A stretch of 22,574 bases of DNA, from the NCBI GenBank assembly GCA_028278625.1, contig JANQDY010000067.1, positions 1 to 22,574 on the forward strand, given 5' to 3'. The translations under genes were made by a program, and so were the position numbers. The stretch comes from Thermodesulfobacteriota bacterium (lineage in GTDB: Bacteria > Desulfobacterota > DSM-4660 > Desulfatiglandales > Desulfatiglandaceae). Positions 1 to 8,153 of the stretch are shown piece by piece; position 1 is the first letter of the stretch; each line of letters starts with the position of its first letter. The notes beneath the pieces are model-generated. The model did no database searches, had not been told where the DNA came from, and worked only from the letters and a program-made list of their open reading frames with translations.

Positions 1-4
1 ACTC

Positions 5-35
5 GAAGCCTGGCGGTTCATTATCGCCGGGCTTC
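5..35. repeat. Leader hairpin (11-bp imperfect inverted repeat)
   Basis: GAAGCCTGGCG and CGCCGGGCTTC pair over 11 bp with one G-T wobble around an 8-9 nt A/T-rich loop. No T-run follows, so it is not a standard intrinsic terminator. It sits about 27 nt upstream of the ATG of a 40-codon ORF, so it could be a leader structure or the end of a repeat cut by the window edge. Confidence 0.45.
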
Positions 36-61
36 AACTCAACCTAAGAAGGTAAAAAACC

Positions 62-184
62 ATGACAATTCTTCGGGATAAAACCTCGACAATCTACAAC
101 ATATCGGGACAAGTATCGCGACAAACATTGCGACGTGAGGACAGGAGACTGTGGGGCCCAAAAAAAGGACTCCCGGGACTGTGA
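62..184 (+). CDS. Possible 40-aa small protein, unrecognised
   Basis: ATG to TGA gives 40 codons. An AGAAGG Shine-Dalgarno-like sequence lies 9 nt before the ATG. The peptide is basic and starts MTILRDKTSTIYNISGQ. It has no signal peptide or membrane segment. Its middle is encoded by a 12-nt imperfect tandem repeat (TATCGGGACAAG / TATCGCGACAAA, about 102-125). No family is recognised. The case for a gene is only the ribosome-binding site and the uninterrupted frame. It could equally be a relic of an element whose start lies outside the window. Confidence 0.25.
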   Translation: MTILRDKTSTIYNISGQVSRQTLRREDRRLWGPKKGLPGL

Positions 185-558
185 AAGCCCCGGAAGCCCA
201 CCAAAGTAAAAACCCGGAATTAAACTACCTGCTGAAAAACACTGAAAACGGGTGCGGATAGGGTGCGGATTGCAGCTGAATTTGAGCGCTTTTCGAAAAT
301 CGACATTAATAATTTCAGTAGGTTATGTGTTATAGCCGTATCCCCCCTTCGGCACCATTTAATAATTTCAGGTAGTTCTGAAAAGCGGGTCATCCATTTG
401 GATGATCCGATCCGCTTTTTCATTGGGTAAATGGATGAAGAGAGTCGGGTGTAATATTCGTAACGATGGTTGTCAGACAAAATATTAAACTAGAATAAGC
501 ATTTTACAAGTATAAGCGATTATGTTAAATGATACGATAATAACTATGAGGTCGGGTT
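185..558. other. Gene-poor stretch with short direct repeats
   Basis: No convincing gene is seen in these 374 bases. GGGTGCGGAT occurs twice in tandem (250-259 and 261-270). TTAATAATTTCAG occurs twice (306-318 and 359-371). A terminator-like hairpin occupies 381-420. From about 480 to 545 the sequence is strikingly A/T-rich, as expected for the promoter of the regulator gene at 559, but no clean -35/-10 pair could be picked. Confidence 0.5.
381..420. terminator. Bidirectional intrinsic-terminator-like hairpin
   Basis: AAAAGCGG (381-388) pairs with CCGCTTTT (412-419). Inside it TCATCC (390-395) pairs with GGATGA (400-405) around an ATTT loop. The outer arm ends in a T5 run on the plus strand, and a T4 run follows on the minus strand. 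It can therefore stop transcription entering from either side and would insulate the regulator/DUF389 operon from upstream. Confidence 0.55.
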
Positions 559-789
559 ATGATCAAATACAATCTGAAGGCGCTAATTTCCGATAAAGAA
601 TTCAAGGAAGACAGGAAAATCAGATACGAAGACATTTCGAAATCGACCGGAATTTCCAGACAAACGCTGTCAAAAATAGCCTCGAAGAAAGGCTATAGAA
701 CCAGTTCCGATATCATTGAAAAGCTCTGTCGCTACTTTGACGTAGGCCCTGAGAAACTTATTACGATCGTTTCGAACCCTGAAGAGTGA
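559..789 (+). CDS. XRE/Cro-type helix-turn-helix regulator
   Basis: A 76-aa single-domain DNA-binding protein of the Cro/C1 fold. The sequence IRYEDISKSTGISRQTLSKIA (about residues 22-42) is the HTH: a first helix, a turn at TGIS, and a recognition helix starting RQTLSKI. The C-terminal part (IIEKLCRYFDVGPEKLI) matches the last helices of the minimal XRE domain, as in the short HTH_26-like regulators. The ATG is chosen because GAGG lies 7 nt upstream. The stop overlaps the next gene by 4 nt (GTGA), so the two are translationally coupled. The likely role is local control of the membrane protein that follows, but no operator could be assigned. Confidence 0.85.
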   Translation: MIKYNLKALISDKEFKEDRKIRYEDISKSTGISRQTLSKIASKKGYRTSSDIIEKLCRYFDVGPEKLITIVSNPEE

Positions 790-2555
790 TTTCCAAATTA
801 CAGAGAGCGGGCCATTCAAGCAACCTCCTTGATATGGAAAGAAAAAGATCAAAAAAGCTTGGTTTGAAGGATACGTTCACATGGTCCTGGTCGGATCTCA
901 AGGCTGACCCCCACAGGGCCGAAATTGTGATTCAAGAGATATCCGAAGGCTCTTTGCCGGGCACAACCTACTACGCCATGATCGCGGCTGCCAGCTTGAT
1001 TGCAAGCCTGGGACTTGTGGCGAACAGCCCCGCGGTGGTCATCGGTGCCATGCTGGTCTCCCCGCTTATGACTCCCATTTTCGGCATGGCCTTGGGTATT
1101 ATTCGGGGTGATGCCCATCTGTTGGGAAAGGCTGTGAGCGCCGAGGTGGGAGGCGTAGTGCTGGCCGTTTTATGCGGTATGTCCTTTGGTTTTATCCCCA
1201 TGATCGCGGAAGCTACCCCCGAGATGCTGATCCGAACCAAACCAACCCTTTTGGATCTTCTGGTGGCCGTTTTTGCCGGAATAGCCGGAACCCTGGCAAT
1301 GATCGACGAGCGCATCAGTCCGGTGCTCCCAGGGGTGGCCATCTCCACGGCCATCGTCCCGCCCCTTGCCACCTGCGGGCTTTGCATGGCGGTGGGGGCA
1401 ATCGGCGGCGCTTCCGGGGCTTTTTTGTTGTTTCTGGCCAATTTCCTGGCAGTGCTTCTGGCGTCATCGGCGGTTTTTGTGTTTGCCGGTCTGGGTAAAA
1501 CACAGAAAGCCCATGAACTGAAACAGACGATCCGTCGATTGATCATCGCCCTCGTCAGTTTCTGCATTGTCGCCGCATTCTTAACACATACCCTCGCCCA
1601 TCTGTTGGAGAATGAACGTCGGGAAAAGCTCATTAAGAAGGTCTTTACGGAAACATTGGCCAAAACGCCCAATGCATCGCTGATCGACGTACGCCATCGT
1701 GAATCCAAAGGGAAAATGGTGGTCCTGGCCAATGTGCGAACATCCCAGATATTCACGCCGGATTTCGTAATGGGGATGCAAAAGGAAATTGCCAAGAGAT
1801 TGGGTCTGAGCACCGAACTGGTTGTCCGAAACACCTTGTCAAAAGACGTGTCTTCCACCGGCTCAATCAGTGCCGTCACCGATCCCGTTCTGGACGGCGG
1901 CTTTATGGCCGACAAATTGGATCCGGACCTAGTTTCCCTGCATCTGGCCGATCAGGCCCTGTGGGAAATCTTCGCAAACAGGCCCCAGATCAGGCTTTTG
2001 AATGTGGACATCGATCACATTGAGGGTGATATGGTCATATTGGCCTCGGTTCAAAGCCAACGCAATCTGGTGCCCGAGGAAGTTCGGCAGATGGAGGAGG
2101 TGCTTCGAAAACGATTGAGGAAGCCCGAAACAAAACTGGTGGTGCGCTGTCAGGTGGCTGAGGATATGACGTCCAGCGGCCGGATACTCTACGGCAAGGC
2201 CCATTTCGGGCACCCGTCCGAAGGGGCTGAAGCGGTGGATCGGGAGATGCGAAAGGCGATAAAAAACTTAGGGGAATTCCACGTGACCAGCCTGGATGCC
2301 GTTTGGACGGGAAAACACTGGTCTCTAAGGGCCGAGGTATACGGACCCCGGGTGATCACACCCAGGGAGGTCAAGGCGGCCCAAAACCGTGTGGCGGCGC
2401 GAGTGGGCAAGCCGGTAAAACTGAACGCTCTCTCCAAATCGGAACTGATGGTCATGGACAACCGTTCCATGGCCGAGGAGGAATTTACCGTAGAACGCGT
2501 CAAAAAAAAGATTGGGCCTTTTCCTGTACGCATGAAGGGGCCTGTTAATAAATAG
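786..2555 (+). CDS. DUF389 family multipass membrane protein with three C-terminal repeats
   Basis: A 589-aa protein. Residues about 40-275 are the DUF389 'uncharacterised hydrophobic domain', with six to seven hydrophobic segments at roughly 62-80, 83-106, 120-140, 156-174, 180-204, 208-236 and 252-272. SPAVVIGAMLVSPLMTPI and ISPVLPGVAISTAIVPPLA are the conserved family motifs. The soluble C-terminal half holds three diverged copies of a ~65-residue alpha/beta unit at about 294-358, 398-466 and 493-559, each with a beta-strand pair and then a helix (for example VPEEVRQMEEVLRKRL). GTG at 786 overlaps the upstream stop. ATG at 834 (residue 17) is an alternative without a good ribosome-binding site. 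The family function is unknown; inner-membrane location is inferred. Confidence 0.88.
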   Translation: MISKLQRAGHSSNLLDMERKRSKKLGLKDTFTWSWSDLKADPHRAEIVIQEISEGSLPGTTYYAMIAAASLIASLGLVANSPAVVIGAMLVSPLMTPIFGMALGIIRGDAHLLGKAVSAEVGGVVLAVLCGMSFGFIPMIAEATPEMLIRTKPTLLDLLVAVFAGIAGTLAMIDERISPVLPGVAISTAIVPPLATCGLCMAVGAIGGASGAFLLFLANFLAVLLASSAVFVFAGLGKTQKAHELKQTIRRLIIALVSFCIVAAFLTHTLAHLLENERREKLIKKVFTETLAKTPNASLIDVRHRESKGKMVVLANVRTSQIFTPDFVMGMQKEIAKRLGLSTELVVRNTLSKDVSSTGSISAVTDPVLDGGFMADKLDPDLVSLHLADQALWEIFANRPQIRLLNVDIDHIEGDMVILASVQSQRNLVPEEVRQMEEVLRKRLRKPETKLVVRCQVAEDMTSSGRILYGKAHFGHPSEGAEAVDREMRKAIKNLGEFHVTSLDAVWTGKHWSLRAEVYGPRVITPREVKAAQNRVAARVGKPVKLNALSKSELMVMDNRSMAEEEFTVERVKKKIGPFPVRMKGPVNK

Positions 2556-2684
2556 CGTTCTCCATCTTTCATATTCCCCCTTCCATATTAAAAAACCATC
2601 CTGCATCTTTCCCCTTTTTCATGTCTGTGGAATAACCCAATCTGCCAATTCATTGCATGCCCCCTCCAACTCAAGACGGCACGT

Positions 2685-3038
2685 TCATTCGGTTGGCACG
2701 AAACCTTTGGTTGCAGGATCGTACGTTACGGTCTGTTCGGTTGTGTTTTCGTCGAAGGGGATGCTGGAAATATGGCTTAAGTTGTGCAAAACGATTGCGC
2801 CGGGATAGGAGCATCCATAGGCGTTTGAAACAGAGAGCAGCAGTGTCTCGGATGGGGCAAATATGTGTCTGTTGAAGGGGAAGATGGTCTCGGCGTTTAG
2901 GGATCTTGTGCCAATGACGGTACTGTTTACCTCTACCAACTGGGCCATTCCGAAGGTATGGCTCTCATTGGATTCATTTTCGATGCCGTATTGATTTTCA
3001 GCCAGACTGTTATCCGGGGTGGGTGTCCCAAAAATCAT
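2685..3038 (-). CDS. Hypothetical protein, unrecognised (117 aa)
   Basis: Starts at an ATG preceded by CTGGAG with about 6 nt spacing, which is the main support for a real gene. It lies 50 nt downstream of the TAXI binding-protein gene on the same strand, so probable co-transcription. The product is acidic and rich in Asn, Ser and Thr (AENQYGIENESNESHTFG near residues 13-30). It has one Cys, no signal peptide and no membrane segment. The frame stays open a further ~70 nt upstream (towards 3108) with no ATG or GTG, so this may be the 3' part of a longer or decayed gene. I do not recognise a family. Confidence 0.45.
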   Translation of the reverse strand: MIFGTPTPDNSLAENQYGIENESNESHTFGMAQLVEVNSTVIGTRSLNAETIFPFNRHIFAPSETLLLSVSNAYGCSYPGAIVLHNLSHISSIPFDENTTEQTVTYDPATKGFVPTE

Positions 3039-3088
3039 ATTGTTCTCCAGAGGATGCCAGTGTTGGGCTAGCGCGTTTTTCCTATCCC

Positions 3089-4243
3089 CTACGGCAATGA
3101 TTTACAGACAAATCCGTCACCGTCACCATCCAGGTTATGGACATCCCTTTTCTTGATAACCTGGCAGCGGTCATAACAGGCTTGCGCTTCAGCCTGTGTA
3201 AGGAAGTCAGAGCATTTGTAGCGGTTCTTTGAGCAGTCACAACCCTCGGCGTCGGACCGGAAGGCCTTTTCCCTGAGACCGATCTCCTGGAAATACCTGG
3301 CCGCGCCGGGATGTGTGACCGCCGACATCCCTTGAACCATGTTTTCCTTGGTCAGGCACTCGTAAGCCGGATTCAACTTCTTGAATTTTTCCAGGTTTTC
3401 AAGAACTTCTCTGGTCACTGCATGGACGACTTTATCGGGGACTTTGGCGGAAGTAACGAGCGTTGCCTTGACTCCGAAGGAAACCACATCGGATTTATTA
3501 ACGGCACGTGGATAATATTTGATGGGAATGGTTGCGGGGACACGGTAGGGATATTTGGCCAGCAGCGAAGCCACATTATCAATGGATATGAGGCGAACCT
3601 TCCGCTTGCATTCCGTTAGGTCCCGAATGGCCTTTGACGGATGCCCGACGGTGTAGAAGAGGGCGTCGATTTGGCCTTTCTTGAGCAATATGCAAGCGGT
3701 CTTGAAATCCACCGATTTTGCTTTAATGTCCTTTCGAAAATCGAGGTTTGCCGTTTCAAGGGCGTCAACGGCATTCTGTCTCTCTCCGCTGCCCGGTCTT
3801 CCGATACTGACCTTTTTTCCTTTCAAGTCGTGAATCGTCCTGATTCCGGAATCCTTGGCCGCCACCAGTGTGACCACTTCGGGATACAGGGTGAACACGG
3901 CCCTCAGATCACCCTGACGCCCTTTCTCTTCCCATTCAGCCAACCCGAGCCACGCCTCATGTTGACGATCGGATTGTGCCATGCCAAAATCCAGGGTCCC
4001 TGAAAGTACTGCATTGATATTGTAGACAGAACCTTTTGTGGGTTTCACCCTTAAGGCGAATCCCGATGTTTTGTATTTGTAATTCGCCATTTTAGCAATG
4101 TTGCCGCCGGTGGGATAATAGAGACCATTGGGGTTTCCGGTTCCCATATAGTAAAAGACCGGCTTTGAACCGGCGAATGCGGCGTTCTGAAACGAAAAAA
4201 AGCCAAAGAAACAAAAACAAATGAGCATGAATCGTCTTTTCAT
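3089..4243 (-). CDS. TAXI-family TRAP transporter substrate-binding protein with Excalibur tail
   Basis: A 384-aa exported protein. Residues 1-24 are a Sec signal peptide (basic start, FCFFGFFSF core, AFA-GS cleavage). Residues 27-330 are a TAXI-type periplasmic binding domain. [20 protein letters not shown] (33-52) is the family hallmark, with [25 protein letters not shown] and [12 protein letters not shown] further on. Residues 342-384 form a separate module with [17 protein letters not shown] and DGDGDGF (372-378), matching the Excalibur calcium-binding domain, whose paired Cys are at 344 and 380. AAAGGA lies about 9 nt before the ATG. No TRAP permease (dctQ/dctM or fused 4TM/12TM) lies nearby, so it must use a distant permease or act as a sensor. 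Ligand unknown; TAXI proteins often bind glutamate-like or other organic acids. Confidence 0.9.
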   Translation of the reverse strand: MKRRFMLICFCFFGFFSFQNAAFAGSKPVFYYMGTGNPNGLYYPTGGNIAKMANYKYKTSGFALRVKPTKGSVYNINAVLSGTLDFGMAQSDRQHEAWLGLAEWEEKGRQGDLRAVFTLYPEVVTLVAAKDSGIRTIHDLKGKKVSIGRPGSGERQNAVDALETANLDFRKDIKAKSVDFKTACILLKKGQIDALFYTVGHPSKAIRDLTECKRKVRLISIDNVASLLAKYPYRVPATIPIKYYPRAVNKSDVVSFGVKATLVTSAKVPDKVVHAVTREVLENLEKFKKLNPAYECLTKENMVQGMSAVTHPGAARYFQEIGLREKAFRSDAEGCDCSKNRYKCSDFLTQAEAQACYDRCQVIKKRDVHNLDGDGDGFVCKSLP

Positions 4244-4389
4244 CTTTTCGCGTCCTTTCTACAGCGTGCGGCAAAATCCGTTTTCTGGTCTTGGGTACCC
4301 GATTTTTTTTGGGCAAGCTAACAGAATGTGGGGATAGGTGCAACAAAAATGAAAGAATGCGGATAGGGAATCGCTTGTTGATGGAATCC

Positions 4390-6129
4390 TTAAAGGGGTG
4401 GGGCTTCCGAAGGGGGGGAGAGGTGAACATCCCTCTGGGGAAACGGGATGACAATACCCGCTTCATTGAATGCCCGATAAATCTCCTTGTTCAATGAATG
4501 GATCAACCGCCCTTTTTCCTCGGGACGTCTTGCCCAGCACAGGAGCTCAAAGTCCAGGGACGAATCCCCGAAAGCGCGAAAGCGGACCCGGGGTGCGGGG
4601 TCTCTGACCGCCAAACTGTTCTCCAAGGCCAGCTTCATGAGGATCCCTTCCACCTGCTCGATATTGCTGCCATAGGCAACGCCGATCTTGATGCGTATTC
4701 TGAATCGTGGTTCGGGGGCGCTCTCATTGACGATCTTGACGTTGGTGATGACCGAATTGGGAATGCAGATGAGAATTTCATCCCGGGTCAGAATGCGGGT
4801 TGAGCGAAGGCCGATGTCCACAACCTCCCCCCGTTCCCCGGAGTCCAGGATGATGTAGTTACCCGTGGTAAAGGGTTTGTCCAGCAGAAGACTGATGCCG
4901 CCGAAGAAGTTGGCCAGGGTTTCTCTGGCCGCCATGGCAATGGCGAGACCCATGATTCCGGCTGAGGCAAACACCGCGGTCACCGATAGACCGAAGTAGT
5001 TGGCCGCATACCAGAGGAGGACAAAGAGCATCACGAGGGTGAGTACCCGAAGGCTCAGGCGCACCAGGTTGTTGTCGATACTACGCCTTTGAAGACGTTC
5101 AGAGGATGTGATGCCGTTCACCAGGATATTGCCCAATATGAGGATGGCAACACCCGCAAAGACGAAGAAGATGAGCCGCAACCCCACTTTGGTGATCAGC
5201 AGCGGCATGCCGGTGATATTCAATTGGAAATCAATGAATTCCTCGACGATCCATGCCAGGGCCATGCCGCTTGCGGGAAAAAGGAGTTTGCCGAATTGCC
5301 ACGGATTCGCCGTTTCTTCCGGGGAACTTCTTTGACGGTATTCCCACCGGTAAATGATCCAGACGATGAGCGCCGCCACAATGAGGGAGAGGGCCAATCC
5401 GATCCACTGCCACAGGGTCTGCTCGAAATAGGGCGTCTTGATCCATTTGGGCAGGTCTTGGATCAACTGGTGGGGAATCAAGGGGCCCGGTGAATAGATG
5501 TAGGATTCGTAGGGTCTTTTCCAGGTGTCCGGCTTATAGGGAAGATGCCTGGATCTGTCAAAGTACTCTTCCAGTTGATCCACCGTTTTGGAAGAGAAGA
5601 GATATTCCCCCTTTTGAGGCCCCTCAGTGACCTTGGAAATGGTGATTTCCGTATGAGGAACGGTCCACCGGGCCCTTCCTTCCGCTTTCATCATCTTTTT
5701 GTCGGGGATTTCGCTGTAGGACGGCAGATCAATGCGGTTAAAGATCTCCATGAGGAGAAAGGTGCATTCTATGCGCACCGCCTCTTTCATGGTGGGCGGC
5801 ACCTTGGTCAAATTCAGGCATCTGGAGGCACGGTCGATAAAGGCACGTGCCCTGGGGCTTCTGGCACCGGATTCAAGAGAAGCCGCGTAGGCCCAATGCA
5901 TGTTGGTCCAAAACTCGCGGGCGGTTTCCCGCGGGCTTTCAAGATTAAGGCCGGCCAGCGGATGCCGATCCATTTCAAGGGGGGTGTATGGCAGGTTTTC
6001 CGCCTTACCGCTCTTCCCGGACAATGGCGGTTTGTCCTCTTCCGCGGCGAGGGGTGGCGCGGCCATCCAGAGCATGAACGATGCAACTGCCAGGAATGTC
6101 ATTACAACTTTGTGGGGGGCATGCTTCAT
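4390..6129 (-). CDS. MscS-family mechanosensitive ion channel
   Basis: A 579-aa protein. Residues 1-29 are a signal peptide (APPLAA cleavage region). Residues 30-237 form a large periplasmic domain. Membrane segments lie at about 241-260, 283-303, 314-338 and 358-380. The pore helix TM3 is about 385-402 (AVFASAGIMGLAIAMAARET). The MscS beta and C-terminal alpha/beta domains follow: NFFGGISLLLDKPFTTGNYI (408-426), then IPNSVITNVKIVN (456-468), ending near residue 566. It probably acts as an inner-membrane tension-gated channel releasing solutes on hypo-osmotic shock. The ATG overlaps the typA stop (ATGA, 6126-6129), so it is translationally coupled to typA. The C-terminus SPPSEAPPL is unusually Pro-rich and short. 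Confidence 0.92.
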   Translation of the reverse strand: MKHAPHKVVMTFLAVASFMLWMAAPPLAAEEDKPPLSGKSGKAENLPYTPLEMDRHPLAGLNLESPRETAREFWTNMHWAYAASLESGARSPRARAFIDRASRCLNLTKVPPTMKEAVRIECTFLLMEIFNRIDLPSYSEIPDKKMMKAEGRARWTVPHTEITISKVTEGPQKGEYLFSSKTVDQLEEYFDRSRHLPYKPDTWKRPYESYIYSPGPLIPHQLIQDLPKWIKTPYFEQTLWQWIGLALSLIVAALIVWIIYRWEYRQRSSPEETANPWQFGKLLFPASGMALAWIVEEFIDFQLNITGMPLLITKVGLRLIFFVFAGVAILILGNILVNGITSSERLQRRSIDNNLVRLSLRVLTLVMLFVLLWYAANYFGLSVTAVFASAGIMGLAIAMAARETLANFFGGISLLLDKPFTTGNYIILDSGERGEVVDIGLRSTRILTRDEILICIPNSVITNVKIVNESAPEPRFRIRIKIGVAYGSNIEQVEGILMKLALENSLAVRDPAPRVRFRAFGDSSLDFELLCWARRPEEKGRLIHSLNKEIYRAFNEAGIVIPFPQRDVHLSPPSEAPPL

Positions 6130-7973
6130 AAGGATGTTTCCTTTTTTTTCTTGGCGGATCGCAATCCGTGCCGTTTCTGGATGTTTAAGACCGCCTTCCG
6201 CATGCGGATGGAGCGGGGCGTCACTTCCACCAACTCGTCTTCCCTGATAAAACTGATGCTCTGTTCCAGGGTCATGGGCTTGATGGGGGAAAGGAGCACG
6301 TTGTCGTCCCTTCCCGCGGCCCGTATGTTGGTGAGCTTCTTTTCCTTGGCGGGATTCACGTCGATATCCTGACGCCTGTTGTGTTCACCGATGATCATCC
6401 CCTCATAGACCGGCTCGCCGGGGGAAATGAAAAGCCTTCCCCGGGGTTCCAGATTGAAGAGGGCGTATGGCACCGCATTGCCGGACCGGTCCGAGACGAT
6501 GGAACCGGTAAAGCGGCTGGGGCAGTCCCCTCTATAAGGCCCGTAGCCGTCAAACAAGGCGTTCATGATGCCAGTGCCGCGGGTATCGGTGAGAAACTCG
6601 TCCCTGTAGCCGATGAGGGAACGGGTGGGCACGGAAAACTCGATGCGTACCCGGCCCATGCCGTTGTTGACCAGGTTGGTCATGCGCCCTTTGCGCAAGG
6701 AGAGCTTTTCCGTCACCAGCCCCATGAACTGTTCCTCACAATCCACCAGAAGACGTTCCATGGGTTCGGTTTTACGGCCGTTTTCTTTCCGGAAAATGAC
6801 CTCGGGCCGTCCGATGGAGAATTCATATCCTTCCCGGCGCATGGTTTCAACCAAAATGGCCAGTTGAAATTCTCCCCGCCCTTTGACGAGGATATGGTCC
6901 TGTTTTTCGTCCTCTTCCACTTGAATGGCCACATTGAGAAGGGTTTCCTTTAAAAGACGTTCTCGAATGCGGCTCAATTGTACGTGCTTCCCTTCCCGTC
7001 CTCCCAGGGGTGAATCGTTAATGAGGAATTTCATGCTCACGGTGGGCTTGTCCACGCTGATTCGTGGCAGTGGACGGGGGGTTTCCCGATTGCAAATGGT
7101 ATCCCCGATTTTCACATTGTCGATGCCGGCAAGCACCACGATGTCGCCGGCATTAACGCTGTCGGTGCTTTTGAGTTTCATCCCCTCATAGGTTTGGAGT
7201 TTGCTCACTTTCAGGTCCAGGGCGTTACCATTTTCTCCCAGGCAGACCAGGCTGTCCCTGGACCGGGCCCCGCCGTTGAATATCTTTCCGATGGCGAGAC
7301 GGCCCAGGTAGTCAGAGTAGCCGAGATCCGAAACAAGCATTTGAAAGGGGGCATTCGGGGTATATGAGGGGCCGGGGATCTCCCGAAGGATGGTATCCAG
7401 CAGGATGTGCAGGTTATGACCCTTTTCCTCCAGGGTTTCTTGCGCGATTCCCTCCCGGCCCACCGCATAGAGGAGCGGAAACTCCAGCTGTTCGTCGTTG
7501 GCGCCCAGGTCGATCAAGAGATCATAGATTTCATCCAATACTTCACCGGGCCTGGCGTCTTTGCGGTCTATCTTGTTAATGACCACGAGGATTTTCTGTT
7601 GTGACTCAAGGGCCTTCTTGAGGACGAAACGGGTTTGGGGCAGGGGCCCTTCGGAGGCGTCCACCAGAAGAATGGCGCCGTCGGCCATGCTGAGGGCCCG
7701 TTCCACTTCCCCTCCGAAGTCCGCATGCCCGGGGGTGTCGATGATATTGATCCGGACCCCTTTCCACGCTACCGAACAGTTTTTCGCGGCGATGGTAATG
7801 CCGCGTTCTCTCTCCAATTCCATGGTGTCCATGAGCCGCTCTTCAACCTTCTGGTCCGAGCGAAACAGACCACTCTGGCGGAAGAGAGCGTCCACAAGGG
7901 TCGTTTTTCCATGGTCCACGTGGGCGATAATGGCGACATTTCTGAGTTTTTCGTTTTTCGTTGTTGTCGGCAT
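6126..7973 (-). CDS. typA: Translational GTPase TypA/BipA
   Basis: A ribosome-binding GTPase of the EF-G/LepA superfamily involved in stress and low-temperature ribosome assembly. With start 7973 it has 615 aa, close to the family norm. G1 is AHVDHGKTT (17-25), G2 sits in ERERGITI (54-61), G3 is DTPGHADF (79-86) and G4 is NKID (133-136). Domains II, III and V and the TypA-specific C-terminal domain follow (SVPTRSLIGYRDEFLTDTRG, then SFIREDELVEVTPRSIRMRK). Start choice: MPTTTKNEKLRN at 7973 fits family alignments but has a poor Shine-Dalgarno. ATG at 8027 has GGGAG at 4 nt and would add 18 residues. The frame is open to 8075. It forms an operon with the MscS channel gene. Confidence 0.95.
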   Translation of the reverse strand: MPTTTKNEKLRNVAIIAHVDHGKTTLVDALFRQSGLFRSDQKVEERLMDTMELERERGITIAAKNCSVAWKGVRINIIDTPGHADFGGEVERALSMADGAILLVDASEGPLPQTRFVLKKALESQQKILVVINKIDRKDARPGEVLDEIYDLLIDLGANDEQLEFPLLYAVGREGIAQETLEEKGHNLHILLDTILREIPGPSYTPNAPFQMLVSDLGYSDYLGRLAIGKIFNGGARSRDSLVCLGENGNALDLKVSKLQTYEGMKLKSTDSVNAGDIVVLAGIDNVKIGDTICNRETPRPLPRISVDKPTVSMKFLINDSPLGGREGKHVQLSRIRERLLKETLLNVAIQVEEDEKQDHILVKGRGEFQLAILVETMRREGYEFSIGRPEVIFRKENGRKTEPMERLLVDCEEQFMGLVTEKLSLRKGRMTNLVNNGMGRVRIEFSVPTRSLIGYRDEFLTDTRGTGIMNALFDGYGPYRGDCPSRFTGSIVSDRSGNAVPYALFNLEPRGRLFISPGEPVYEGMIIGEHNRRQDIDVNPAKEKKLTNIRAAGRDDNVLLSPIKPMTLEQSISFIREDELVEVTPRSIRMRKAVLNIQKRHGLRSAKKKKETSL

Positions 7974-8075
7974 GGCCAAAAAGGGTCCCGCTTTCACAAT
8001 TTGTAAACAAGGAGGTATGTTAAGCATTTCGCTCCCGTTTTCAAGGCCTGAATTAGACCCCGGATGGCCCGTCAC

Positions 8076-8104
8076 TTGACCTTCAAGCGGTGGATGGATA
8101 ACTT
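8076..8104 (+). promoter_or_regulatory. Candidate sigma70-type promoter of the GAF/YgiQ/hydrolase operon
   Basis: TTGACC (8076-8081) and TAACTT (8099-8104) are separated by 17 nt. The -35 is one base from consensus; the -10 is weak (3/6). It would start transcription near 8111, leaving a leader of about 40 nt before the ATG at 8154. The same intergenic region must also hold the divergent typA promoter, which I could not place. Confidence 0.4.
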
Positions 8105-8153
8105 ATGCAGATATGCGATTCTTGGCGGTTCATTTTGTCGAAAGGAAAAGACC

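Noticed and set aside
220..480. 86-codon minus-strand frame upstream of the regulator
   Set aside because: TTG start without a ribosome-binding site; it runs through the terminator hairpin and the short repeats, and the peptide resembles no family.
971..1915. 314-codon minus-strand frame inside the DUF389 gene
   Set aside because: Antisense shadow of a clear membrane-protein gene; low-complexity Ala/Pro/Arg composition.
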